DNA of 64,000 nucleotides. It comes from Guptibacillus hwajinpoensis (GTDB lineage: Bacteria > Bacillota > Bacilli > Bacillales > Guptibacillaceae). Made by a program: the position numbers and the translations under genes. Positions 24,323-31,850 of this stretch are shown piece after piece. Under the pieces are notes generated by a model. The model was given only the letters and a program-made list of their open reading frames with translations, was not told the origin of the DNA and ran no database searches. Each line of letters opens with the position of its first letter. Within the stretch, counting starts at the first letter, position 1. The stretch is from the NCBI RefSeq assembly GCF_029277305.1, contig NZ_CP119526.1, one strand, 5' to 3'.

Positions 24323-24926
24323 CGTCCCTAAACACTCCTTCATACGAAAAAAGACTACCAATGATAGGGTTTTCCACTTTGACCTTAATGTGAAAAGCTT
24401 TTTCTTTTTCTAAGTAGCTTTCTGTTACGGTAGCTAAACCCTGAAAGATTCGCGGCAATGGAATCTCCCACCTTCCAAGTACAAGCCGTTGATCTTGCGA
24501 TTGAATCGTTATACTACCAGAAGCGTCATTTACATTAAAAGCTAAATCAGAGTACATTAACGCTGGTTCCCCAAGATAGTCCTTTATAATAGATCGTTCC
24601 TCGTCAAGACTCATCAAGGCATTAAAATACCGCTTCTTTTTATCAAAATAAAAGATTCGCTCCCAATGTATCTGTTCTTCACCATTCTTTCCTTTTCTAG
24701 GCGTATTTTTGATCACAAACGTAATGTTCTCTCCGGATTCAGGGAAAAGCAATTTCCACTTTGTGCCTAGAAAGAAAAATGGATACAACCAAACAGGCCC
24801 TCCGCTTAATTTCTCCATTACACCTGACCCTTGAAAAGAGTTCAAGCTAGAAATCTCATATCGTTTCTGAAGCATCGGATGCAGATGTTGAAATTGTTTG
24901 CCTATTGCTTTCTTGTAAATTGACAT
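24291..24926 (-). CDS. DUF4166 domain protein
   Basis: 211 residues fitting DUF4166: FQHLHPMLQKRYEI at the start, GGPVWLYPFFFLGTKWKLLF in the middle, then IHWERIFYFDKKKRYFNALM and SLFSYEGVF at the end. Soluble, function unknown. It is 11 nt downstream of the DoxX-like gene and overlaps the following one, so it is the middle gene of a three-gene operon. Confidence 0.75.
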   Translation of the reverse strand: MSIYKKAIGKQFQHLHPMLQKRYEISSLNSFQGSGVMEKLSGGPVWLYPFFFLGTKWKLLFPESGENITFVIKNTPRKGKNGEEQIHWERIFYFDKKKRYFNALMSLDEERSIIKDYLGEPALMYSDLAFNVNDASGSITIQSQDQRLVLGRWEIPLPRIFQGLATVTESYLEKEKAFHIKVKVENPIIGSLFSYEGVFRDDASDKESISY

Positions 24927-24937
24927 ACCAACACTCC

Positions 24938-25843
24938 TTATCTCTTTCTCTTACAACTTCTAGCTGATGGCACATCACGGCTCATCATCAAACCGATAAC
25001 TGAAAGCACTAGTAAACTACTATTAAATGTTAGTGGACTAAAAGGATGTGTTAGCGTACTTGGGTCCGCTATGATAGCGGAGATCGTTAGGATTGGAAAC
25101 GCTAGTATTTGAAGGCGGAATAACCACTCTCGCTTCGGAAAGAACAACCATAAGCAACCAAATAGAATTTCACTCATTCCGATCGCATAAACAACAGATG
25201 AAGCTTCTAAATTTGGCGGAAGCAAGCTAGCTGCCATTGCTACTTCCTCCGGGTGCATACTTACCACTTTCGGAACAAGGCCATGGTACACCCATACAAA
25301 AAAGAACAGTAGTGTAAGCATCCAATTACTCAAAAGCCGACTGTACTGAGAACGAGGCGCTTCTCCTTTTTCCAACCAGCGCTTTAGCACATCAAAGCTT
25401 AATGCCGTACCCCAACCAATAAGCGGTCTGAAAAAATACGTATCTACTAATGTACCAAACTTCCCAAAACGCGTTTTATAATCATATTGTGTTAAAAAAG
25501 TTATAGTTGAATCTTCATTTTTTATGTATTTCCAATACCCTTTACCTTCTGAGATAATTGAAATCGCTTGATCTGTCCCAAAGTGTAACGAAGATGTTCT
25601 TGAGCCGTCTTTCCCATTAAACGTTCCAACGCTTCTTCCCCATCCTTCGATCGATTTACCAAAACCAAGTTTCGTCTTATATGAAAAATCCTGAGGATCA
25701 CGTTCATCTCGTTTAGGTAAATAAGTAATAGAAGAAAAACGAACATCCCACTGTTCATGCAATTGAGGTGTCTGGGAAGCCTTCCAAAGGTCCTCCATCT
25801 CAGCTTCTATTGGTATTTCTACATATATAGGCTTTCTATTCAT
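24938..25843 (-). CDS. SRPBCC-like N-terminus fused to DoxX-like membrane domain
   Basis: 301 residues. The first 160 resemble a polyketide-cyclase/SRPBCC ligand-binding domain (YVEIPIEAEMEDLWKASQTP, WDVRFSSITYLPK). The last 120 have four hydrophobic segments (WMLTLLFFFVWVYHGLVPKV, IGMSEILFGCLWLFF) like DoxX-family proteins. First gene of the three-gene operon; the ATG follows a GGGGGAGG site. Role unknown. Confidence 0.7.
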   Translation of the reverse strand: MNRKPIYVEIPIEAEMEDLWKASQTPQLHEQWDVRFSSITYLPKRDERDPQDFSYKTKLGFGKSIEGWGRSVGTFNGKDGSRTSSLHFGTDQAISIISEGKGYWKYIKNEDSTITFLTQYDYKTRFGKFGTLVDTYFFRPLIGWGTALSFDVLKRWLEKGEAPRSQYSRLLSNWMLTLLFFFVWVYHGLVPKVVSMHPEEVAMAASLLPPNLEASSVVYAIGMSEILFGCLWLFFPKREWLFRLQILAFPILTISAIIADPSTLTHPFSPLTFNSSLLVLSVIGLMMSRDVPSARSCKRKR

Positions 25844-25930
25844 CTTGTTCCTCCCCCTACAATTAAATGACGCCTTCTCAGTTTACCATTTTAAGTTAAC
25901 AGATCGAGAGATTCATAAAGAAAGACGAAT

Positions 25931-26380
25931 TCAAAAAACGAGCTTCATCCCTTCATGACTAGCGACAAAACCCAACCGCTCATAAAACTGATGAGCATGC
26001 CCTCGCTGCTTATCAGTTGTTAATTGGACAAGACCACACTGCTCTGACTTTGCGATTTCGATCGCTTCCTTAAAAAGTTCCTCACCTACTCCTTTCCCGC
26101 GATAATTCTCTTGAACTCGTACTGCTTCTATTTGTGCGCGCTTCATCCCTCGCCTAGCTAGACCAGGAATGATTGTTAATTGAAGACACCCAATGACTTG
26201 TTGATCGTTGCTTGCTACGATTAGTTTATTTCCAACTTGCGCTTCTATTGCAGCGAAGGCTTCAACATACTCTAGTGGTAAAGGATCTCTATACTCCTCG
26301 CGCTTTGACCCTATTTCATCCTCTGCAAGTAGTCGAACAATCGCACTCAAATCTTCTTCAGTCGCTTTACGAATTTTCAT
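25931..26380 (-). CDS. GNAT family N-acetyltransferase
   Basis: 149 residues with RKATEEDLSAIVRLLAEDE at the start, AVRVQENYRGKGVGEELF as the acetyl-CoA loop and QLTTDKQRGHAHQFYERLGF, typical of GNAT proteins. I chose the second ATG (26380), 9 nt after AAAGGAG. Unlike the GNAT genes of the left array it has no array element behind it. Confidence 0.87.
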   Translation of the reverse strand: MKIRKATEEDLSAIVRLLAEDEIGSKREEYRDPLPLEYVEAFAAIEAQVGNKLIVASNDQQVIGCLQLTIIPGLARRGMKRAQIEAVRVQENYRGKGVGEELFKEAIEIAKSEQCGLVQLTTDKQRGHAHQFYERLGFVASHEGMKLVF

Positions 26381-26537
26381 GAGCATTCACTCCTTTAGAT
26401 AAGTTGACCTTACCTTTGAATCTTGCAGTAGAACTTCTCTTCCATAACAGACATTTATTATCCTTTAGAAAACAAAAAAGGATCTTTTCTAATTATTGTT
26501 GCTATTAAAAGATTTTAAAAAAACCACACTTAGCTAA

Positions 26538-26662
26538 TTGGAGCGGAAGGATGATCGACTCCTGCGGGACTAGCGGGACAGATAAGACCCCCACAGGAGC
26601 GTTAGCGACGAGGAGGCTCAAGTGTCCCGCCCCGCGGAAAGCGGGTAGGAGCGAAAATTAAC
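26538..26662. repeat. Dispersed Bacillaceae-type GC-rich intergenic repeat
   Basis: About 125 nt, much more GC-rich than its surroundings, with GACTCCTGCGGGA, AGACCCCCACAGGAGCG, GAGGAGGCTCA and CCGCGGAAAGCGGG. CTCCTGCGGG can pair with the CCCCACAGGAG stretch, and CCCGC with GCGGG. From general knowledge, repeats with these words are scattered through many Bacillaceae genomes. It fills the gap between the GNAT and SDR genes. Confidence 0.75.
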
Positions 26663-26702
26663 CTACTCTTATAGCAAAATGTATACGAAAAGATCCAATA
26701 AA

Positions 26703-26727
26703 AAAAGAGCATCACTCGATGCCCTTT
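26703..26727 (-). terminator. Terminator of the SDR gene
   Basis: GGGCATC...GATGCTC hairpin on the minus strand followed by seven T, directly after the SDR stop codon. Confidence 0.8.
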
Positions 26728-26731
26728 CACC

Positions 26732-27526
26732 TTACTTTTGATTAAAAAACTTACCAGACGCTTTTTCCACTAGACCTGGAGCTGTATGATAAAGTTTAGC
26801 TCCTGCATTCATCCAACCAGGCAAGTTCACTTCACGTTTTCCTTTTTCGATTGCAGAGATAATTTCATCTGATACTTTTTCCGGTGAAAGCATCATTTTC
26901 TCTACATTTTTTGTGTAAGTTCCACTGGAATCGGCAATATCAAAGAAATTTGTTTTGATCGGTCCTGGATTAACGGTTGTTACGAAAATACCGTGTTCCT
27001 TCATTTCCAGTCGTAAGCTGTTTGAGAAGCCAAGGACTGCATGCTTAGAGGCAGAGTAACCTGAAGATTTCGGTGTAGCAAGCTTCCCTGCCTGTGAAGC
27101 AATGTTAACAATGTGTCCTTTACCAGCATCAATCATGCTAGGAAGGACATGGGAAGTGAATCGCATTAATCCAATCACATTCACGTCAAACATCGCTTCA
27201 ATTTCTTTCATATCCGCATCAACAAACGAATCAAATTTCCCAAATCCAGCATTGTTAATTAAGATGTCAACTGCTGGCATCTCACCAAGTAATTTAGGGA
27301 GAAGGTCATCGACTCGCTCTCCATCGCCTACATCCATCGTCCAAACAGCAGGAGGATAGCCGCCACTTAATTCAATTTGCTTTTTGACTTCCATTAGCTT
27401 CACTTCAGAACGAGAAACAAGGATCAGCTTTGCACCCTGTTTAGCTAAATCAATTGCTAACTGTCGTCCAATCCCACTAGAAGCACCTGTAATTAGAACT
27501 ACTTTGTTTTTTAAACTTTTCTTCAT
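26732..27526 (-). CDS. yqjQ: Short-chain dehydrogenase/reductase (YqjQ-like)
   Basis: 264-residue classical SDR. TGASSGIG near the start binds NAD(P), NNAG follows, and YSASK holds the catalytic tyrosine and lysine, with the serine in NIASQAG. It lies 12 nt after the MBL-fold gene on the same strand, the yqjP-yqjQ order next to proI/proC in B. subtilis. Substrate unknown. Confidence 0.88.
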   Translation of the reverse strand: MKKSLKNKVVLITGASSGIGRQLAIDLAKQGAKLILVSRSEVKLMEVKKQIELSGGYPPAVWTMDVGDGERVDDLLPKLLGEMPAVDILINNAGFGKFDSFVDADMKEIEAMFDVNVIGLMRFTSHVLPSMIDAGKGHIVNIASQAGKLATPKSSGYSASKHAVLGFSNSLRLEMKEHGIFVTTVNPGPIKTNFFDIADSSGTYTKNVEKMMLSPEKVSDEIISAIEKGKREVNLPGWMNAGAKLYHTAPGLVEKASGKFFNQK

Positions 27527-27538
27527 CTGTTTCTCCCC

Positions 27539-28549
27539 TTATGTTCGATACGTATATAGCATCTTTTCCTCACTTTTCATTTTGTTAACCATGTTTTCAG
27601 ATTCAAGATAGTCTAAATGACCAATAGTTTCTGACATGGTCAAGCCAACTTGCTTTTTATAAATGCCAGGGAATAGCTTCTGACAAACCTGAAAAGCTGT
27701 TAGCTGTTCATTTTTTAGAAAAGAAGCTACTTTATCAGACCGCTCCTCCTGCTTTAGGAAACGTTCCTTTATCAATTCGTCCGGGTTAAGAATTGGCTCG
27801 CCATGCCCTGTGTATACATATGAAAGGTGAGCATCTAACGTTTTTTGGTACGAATGTCGTTGTTGGAGAAGAGGTTTAGGACGCTCTGTTCCTTTAATAT
27901 ATGGTGGTTCAAGTAGAGGATTAGAAGAGATCTTCTTAATTAAATGATCCCCAGCTATTAGCGTTCGACTTTGTTCATGTAGAAGAGAAATGTGACTTTG
28001 AGCATGACCGGGTGTTTCCATAACAAACCATCCGGGACATCCAGGAATCTCATCTCCCTCCGCAAGGTGCACATCACATTTCGCACGATCCGTAAAAGCA
28101 AGATAGCCCCTTGTATCTTGAACATGATTGTAATATTGTTCGCTAACGCCAGCTTCACGGTAAATACTAGTCATGAATGTTTCATGTTCCTTCAAAAACG
28201 AATCACTCATTTGTAGCCATCTGTCATTCTTCCAATGCCCTAACACTCGTTTCCCTTGATCCATTAACATGCCTACAAAGCCGATATGGTCCGGATGATG
28301 ATGCGTCAGTACAACCTGATCAATATCTTCTAATGTTAAATTGTAGTTTTGAAGTTGTGTAACGAGCGCTTCCTTCGCCTCTGGTGTACGAGGCCCAGTA
28401 TCAACAAGCGTAAGAGCTTCTCCTCTAATTACAAAACAATTGACAGGACCAACAGCAAACGGCGTTGGTACCGTAATTGGAAGCACTTCATTAGTCTTTA
28501 TAAGATTCAATTCATCCGCCACCTCTACTTTACGTTCTTTACCTTTCAT
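27539..28549 (-). CDS. yqjP: MBL-fold metallohydrolase (YqjP-like)
   Basis: 336 residues. LTHHHPDHIG is the HxHxDH metal motif; PGHAQSHISL and AGDHLI supply further ligands, and YTGHGEPI the last histidine. The C-terminal part (KVASFLKNEQLTAFQVCQKL) is the winged-helix seen in this hydrolase group. Probably an operon with the SDR gene. Divergent from proC. Confidence 0.88.
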   Translation of the reverse strand: MKGKERKVEVADELNLIKTNEVLPITVPTPFAVGPVNCFVIRGEALTLVDTGPRTPEAKEALVTQLQNYNLTLEDIDQVVLTHHHPDHIGFVGMLMDQGKRVLGHWKNDRWLQMSDSFLKEHETFMTSIYREAGVSEQYYNHVQDTRGYLAFTDRAKCDVHLAEGDEIPGCPGWFVMETPGHAQSHISLLHEQSRTLIAGDHLIKKISSNPLLEPPYIKGTERPKPLLQQRHSYQKTLDAHLSYVYTGHGEPILNPDELIKERFLKQEERSDKVASFLKNEQLTAFQVCQKLFPGIYKKQVGLTMSETIGHLDYLESENMVNKMKSEEKMLYTYRT

Positions 28550-28618
28550 TCTATCGCTCTTCCCTCAATTTGTCATTATAGTAAGATAGTTTTCTTCAAA
28601 ATTTTCTAATAATTACGA

Positions 28619-28649
28619 TTGACATTTATTAAGTTCCGTAGCATACTAT
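28619..28649 (+). promoter_or_regulatory. Likely promoter of the proC T-box leader
   Basis: TTGACA at 28619-28624 with a TACTAT-like -10 at 28644-28649. The spacer is 17-19 nt depending on the -10 register. Confidence 0.5.
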
Positions 28650-28897
28650 GTAGAATTAGAATGATCGTCTTGGCTTTGAGCGGGATTAGTAAAAGCAATC
28701 GCATGTTCCAGAGAGAGGAATTCCCCGGCTGAAAAATTCCTTAACGTTGCAAGCTTTGAACCTACTTCGCTAGCCTGCTGTGGAAACACAGCCGCTTCCC
28801 ACGTTATAGGGAGTTTGAGGATATCTAATGATATCGAAAAAAGGTGGTACCACGGATTACGCCCATTCGTCCTTTTAATAAGGATGAGTGGGCGTTT
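28650..28897 (+). promoter_or_regulatory. T-box riboswitch, proline specifier
   Basis: Leader with the AGAGAG and GGCTGAAA stem I motifs (about 28712-28737), a specifier loop reading TTTGAACCTACTT with the proline codon CCT at 28761-28763, the T-box AAGGTGGTACCACGG at 28841-28855, and a terminator stem (about 28859-28893). Uncharged tRNA-Pro should stabilise the antiterminator and switch on proC. The specifier matches the gene it controls. Confidence 0.92.
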
Positions 28898-28924
28898 TAT
28901 ATGGAAAGGATGGAAAAAGTGGAA

Positions 28925-29755
28925 ATGAAAAACATCGGATTTCTCGGTGCTGGAGCAATGACGGAAGCGATGATTCAAGGAATGATTACGAAAGAATTCA
29001 TTGATCGTGATCGACTCTTCATCATGAACCGATCTAATTCAGACCGACTTGCAGAGCTTGAAGAGAAATACGGCGTTAGAACGTTACAGGATGTAGAAAC
29101 GCTTCTCAAACATTCCGATGTTATCGTTCTTGCAATGAAACCAGTTGATGCGGCATATGCATTGGAAAGCATGGAACCTTTTTTAACTGATCAGCACGTT
29201 ATCATATCCGTCCTTGCTGGAATCACCACGTCCTATATCGAAGAATCGATTCAACCAAATATCCCTATCCTTCGCGCAATGCCGAATACATCTGCAGCAA
29301 TTGGCTATTCAGCGACGGCAATCGCTAGAGGGAAATATGCAAATCAGGAGCATTCTTCATTTACTCAACAGCTTTTTGAAACAATTGGAACGGTTGTTCA
29401 AGTAAGAGAAGAGAAATTAAATGCTATTACAGGATTATCTGGGAGTGGACCAGCTTATTTCTATTACATGGTGGAATGCATGGAGAAAGCAGCTATTCTA
29501 AACGGAATTGATCAGGAGACTGCGCGTCATTTAATCATTCAAACGATCACAGGAGCTGCTAAAATGCTTAGTGAGACGAACAATCATGCAACTCATCTTA
29601 GAGAAAGAGTCACAAGCCCAGGCGGAACAACTCAGGCTGGTTTAACCGTTCTGGAGAAATACAAGTATGAAGAAGCTATAACTGAATGTATTACAGAAGC
29701 TGGAAAACGATCTGAGGAATTAGGGAAAATCCTAGAACGACAATCACATCTATAG
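28925..29755 (+). CDS. proC: Pyrroline-5-carboxylate reductase
   Basis: 276 residues. Reduces pyrroline-5-carboxylate to proline with NAD(P)H. NIGFLGAGAMTEAM at the start is the dinucleotide fold, and LSGSGPAYFYYMVECMEKAA and VTSPGGTTQAGLTVLE are the family signature. I chose the ATG at 28925, which gives the normal N-terminus; ATGs at 28901 and 28910 would add residues partly encoded beside the terminator. Controlled by the proline T-box. Equivalent to proI (yqjO) of B. subtilis by neighbourhood. Confidence 0.93.
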   Translation: MKNIGFLGAGAMTEAMIQGMITKEFIDRDRLFIMNRSNSDRLAELEEKYGVRTLQDVETLLKHSDVIVLAMKPVDAAYALESMEPFLTDQHVIISVLAGITTSYIEESIQPNIPILRAMPNTSAAIGYSATAIARGKYANQEHSSFTQQLFETIGTVVQVREEKLNAITGLSGSGPAYFYYMVECMEKAAILNGIDQETARHLIIQTITGAAKMLSETNNHATHLRERVTSPGGTTQAGLTVLEKYKYEEAITECITEAGKRSEELGKILERQSHL

Positions 29756-29763
29756 GAGTTAAA

Positions 29764-29790
29764 CCGCCGTCTGAAGCGGCGGATTTCTCT
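29764..29790 (+). terminator. Terminator of proC
   Basis: CCGCCG / CGGCGG stem followed by a T-rich tail (ATTTCTCTTCTT). Confidence 0.7.
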
Positions 29791-29848
29791 TCTTATAGAA
29801 CGCTTACAAAATGCCATAAAAAAAAAGACCCCCACTAATCTCTATCTA

Positions 29849-30112
29849 TTAAACGCTTCTTCTCTGTACAACCATACAATGTTTTTTAAGTTGCTCTAGA
29901 ACCTCTTCACTATCAAGTCCAGTTGCAATAATCGTCATTGGCCCAAAATGTCCATTCAATCTCCCCATGCTTAACAGGCTTTTCGCATTAAGTTTCTTTC
30001 CATCAACTTCGATGATAATGTAACTGCTGAAAAGGTTCGCACTCGTTACAAAGTCCATAATAAAAGACATCGTCACTTTTCGTGTGATCAAAACGGTTTC
30101 TTTATAAGTCAT
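29849..30112 (-). CDS. HPr-fold protein lacking the phosphorylatable histidine
   Basis: 87 residues that align with HPr/Crh along their length: LITRKVTMSFIMDFVTSANL, IIIEVDGKKLNAKSLLSMG, and LDSEEVLEQLKKHC. The region where HPr has GLHARPA reads VTMSFIMD, so the PEP-dependent His15 is absent. The serine in NAKSLL is at the place of HPr Ser46. It cannot pass phosphate in the PTS; a Crh-like regulatory role is possible. Divergent from tnrA. Confidence 0.8.
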   Translation of the reverse strand: MTYKETVLITRKVTMSFIMDFVTSANLFSSYIIIEVDGKKLNAKSLLSMGRLNGHFGPMTIIATGLDSEEVLEQLKKHCMVVQRRSV

Positions 30113-30236
30113 GATAACATCCTCCTTGTCATCTTATACAACCGTTTGCACATTTTCATTCTGACACCCTATTAAGAAAACCTCAACCACCTTGTCACCT
30201 TTCCTCACACGAATTAATTACTATCTACATATCATA

Positions 30237-30253
30237 TGTTAGATATTCTAACA
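30237..30253 (+). promoter_or_regulatory. TnrA box upstream of tnrA
   Basis: TGTTAGATATTCTAACA is a perfect palindrome matching TGTNA-N7-TNACA, the TnrA/GlnR site. It is centred about 50 nt before the start point implied by the TATAAT at 30283-30288, the spacing known for TnrA-activated promoters. This predicts positive autoregulation. Confidence 0.88.
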
Positions 30254-30282
30254 AACTAGTTATCTACCTTTATTCGTTATGC

Positions 30283-30288
30283 TATAAT
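30283..30288 (+). promoter_or_regulatory. Minus-10 element of the tnrA promoter
   Basis: TATAAT in the context GCTATAATGAT, with no good -35, as expected for an activator-dependent promoter. Confidence 0.6.
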
Positions 30289-30375
30289 GATACCAGATTG
30301 CCAGTTTCGTAAAGACTTCAATAGTATATGTAGCGGTAGCTGCATTATGAAAATGTTCACAGGGAGTGACTGCAG

Positions 30376-30684
30376 ATGTCTTATAAAGATAAAAAAGTTT
30401 TACCAATCGGATCTGTCAGTGAGTTAACCGGACTATCTCTTAGAAAAATTCGCTACTACGAAGAAAGAGGCCTCATTTTACCTGAGCGATCAGGCGGAGG
30501 TACTCGAAAATTCTCGTTTACGGATGTAGAGAAATTAATGGATATCGCTAACCAGATTGAAGATGGCATGCAAACGTTTGAAATCAAGAAGATTTATAAG
30601 AAAGAAAAACAAAAAGACAAAGATAAAATTCGCGATGAAATGATTCGAGGTCAACTTAATGCTGCGTTTAAAATGACGAAATAA
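30376..30684 (+). CDS. tnrA: MerR-family nitrogen regulator TnrA
   Basis: 102 residues. Activates and represses nitrogen genes when nitrogen is limiting and is inhibited by feedback-inhibited glutamine synthetase. SYKDKKVLPIG, ELTGLSLRKIRYYEERGLI and GTRKFSFTDVEKLMDIAN match TnrA rather than GlnR, and the C-terminal GQLNAAF is the tail that contacts glutamine synthetase. GGGAGTG precedes the ATG. A TnrA box lies in its promoter. Confidence 0.92.
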   Translation: MSYKDKKVLPIGSVSELTGLSLRKIRYYEERGLILPERSGGGTRKFSFTDVEKLMDIANQIEDGMQTFEIKKIYKKEKQKDKDKIRDEMIRGQLNAAFKMTK

Positions 30685-30789
30685 TACCTTGCTGTTTTGA
30701 TCGTTTTGTTAATAATCCGTTTAAAACATACTCTCTAGGGTATACAAAGGATGGGAAGATATTAATTTGTATTAAGGGAGATGTTAAAC

Positions 30790-31176
30790 ATGAGTTTTCA
30801 CTACACAGTTGAAACATCAAAAACAGTTGATCAAGCTGTTACAGATTTAAGCGAATCATTACAAGAAGAGAAATTTGGGGTCTTATGGGATTTCGACCTT
30901 ACTAGTAAACTTCAGGAAAAGGGTATGGACTTCAACACACCTTATCGTGTTCTTGAAGTATGCAACCCTAAAGAAGCAGAACGCGTATTGAGCGAAGACA
31001 AATTAGTAGGTTACTTTCTTCCATGCAAAATCGTCGTTTTCGATGACGAAGGACAAACGAAGATTGGTATGCCTAAGCCAACAACCTTATTAGGGTTAAC
31101 AGGTGATGATCAGTTGAATGACATTGGAACAGATATTGAAAAGCGATTAGTTTCTTGCATAGATAATAGTAAATAA
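30790..31176 (+). CDS. DUF302 domain protein
   Basis: 128 residues: FHYTVETSKTVDQAVTDLSE, then FGVLWDFDLTSKLQEKGM, and YRVLEVCNPKEAERVL, which are the DUF302 fold. NPKEAE with the nearby cysteine pair (C at VCNP and at LPCKIVV) is typical. Function is unknown, though the family often occurs with sulfur or redox genes. I chose the ATG at 30790 (GGGAG 9 nt upstream). Confidence 0.85.
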   Translation: MSFHYTVETSKTVDQAVTDLSESLQEEKFGVLWDFDLTSKLQEKGMDFNTPYRVLEVCNPKEAERVLSEDKLVGYFLPCKIVVFDDEGQTKIGMPKPTTLLGLTGDDQLNDIGTDIEKRLVSCIDNSK

Positions 31177-31179
31177 TTC

Positions 31180-31213
31180 AAAGGTCCATACCTACATCGG
31201 TATGGACCTTTTT
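31180..31213 (+). terminator. Terminator of the DUF302 gene
   Basis: AAAGGTCCATACC / GGTATGGACCTTT stem with T tail; it can work on both strands. Confidence 0.85.
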
Positions 31214-31369
31214 ACACCCTTCTAATGACCTGCTTATTCACTCCATTTAGTCCAACCAATTGTAGCCGGAATTCTCCCTAAAAAGACCGCTAAACAACTA
31301 AGCCTTTTGGAAAGGACGGATGGAGAAAAATTATCAGAAGAATATTTGAATATAAGATCGCCTTTTTGA

Positions 31370-31711
31370 TTACTCTTGTTCAGCTATTTCTCTATCATCT
31401 GGATTGAAACGATATTTGTCTAGATCAATCCTATTTGTTGCACTGAATTTGATCCCCTCTTCCTCAAGCATCATTTTTTGGTTAATAAAACCTTCTTCAC
31501 TCTTGATTCCAATTTCACCCTTCGAATTGATGACGCGATGCCAGGGCAACTGGTAGTTTGTACTCATAGAATGCAGGATTCGAACAACTTGTCTCGCTCC
31601 GCGTGGACTTCCTGCACATTTGGCAATCTGACCATAGGCCATCACTTTTCCTGATGGAATTCGTTGAATGATATGAATGACTCGCTCTGTAAACCTTTCC
31701 ACTGTTCTCAT
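31370..31711 (-). CDS. Alkyltransferase-like (ATL) DNA-binding protein
   Basis: 113 residues matching the C-terminal domain of O6-alkylguanine-DNA alkyltransferases: VIHIIQRIPSGKVMAYGQIA, SPRGARQVVRILHSM. The active site reads PWHRV instead of PCHRV, so it cannot accept the alkyl group and should instead flag O6-alkylguanine for nucleotide excision repair. The ATG sits on GAGG; a GTG three codons later (31702) is better spaced and may be the true start. Confidence 0.85.
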   Translation of the reverse strand: MRTVERFTERVIHIIQRIPSGKVMAYGQIAKCAGSPRGARQVVRILHSMSTNYQLPWHRVINSKGEIGIKSEEGFINQKMMLEEEGIKFSATNRIDLDKYRFNPDDREIAEQE

Positions 31712-31850
31712 CCTCTATTATTTGTTATTTCTACTATAACAAACGGTTAGGTGTTTAAGGAGAATTCCTCTTCACTTTCCTTTGCTGTATAAAAAGCTTT
31801 TTTTGCTGGAAACTAGGATCAGTATGCTATTGCAAAGGAGTTTGTTAGTG

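Noticed and set aside
30376..30684. GlnR rather than TnrA
   Set aside because: The N-terminal SYKDKKV and the short GQLNAAF C-terminus match TnrA, and there is no glnA next to it.
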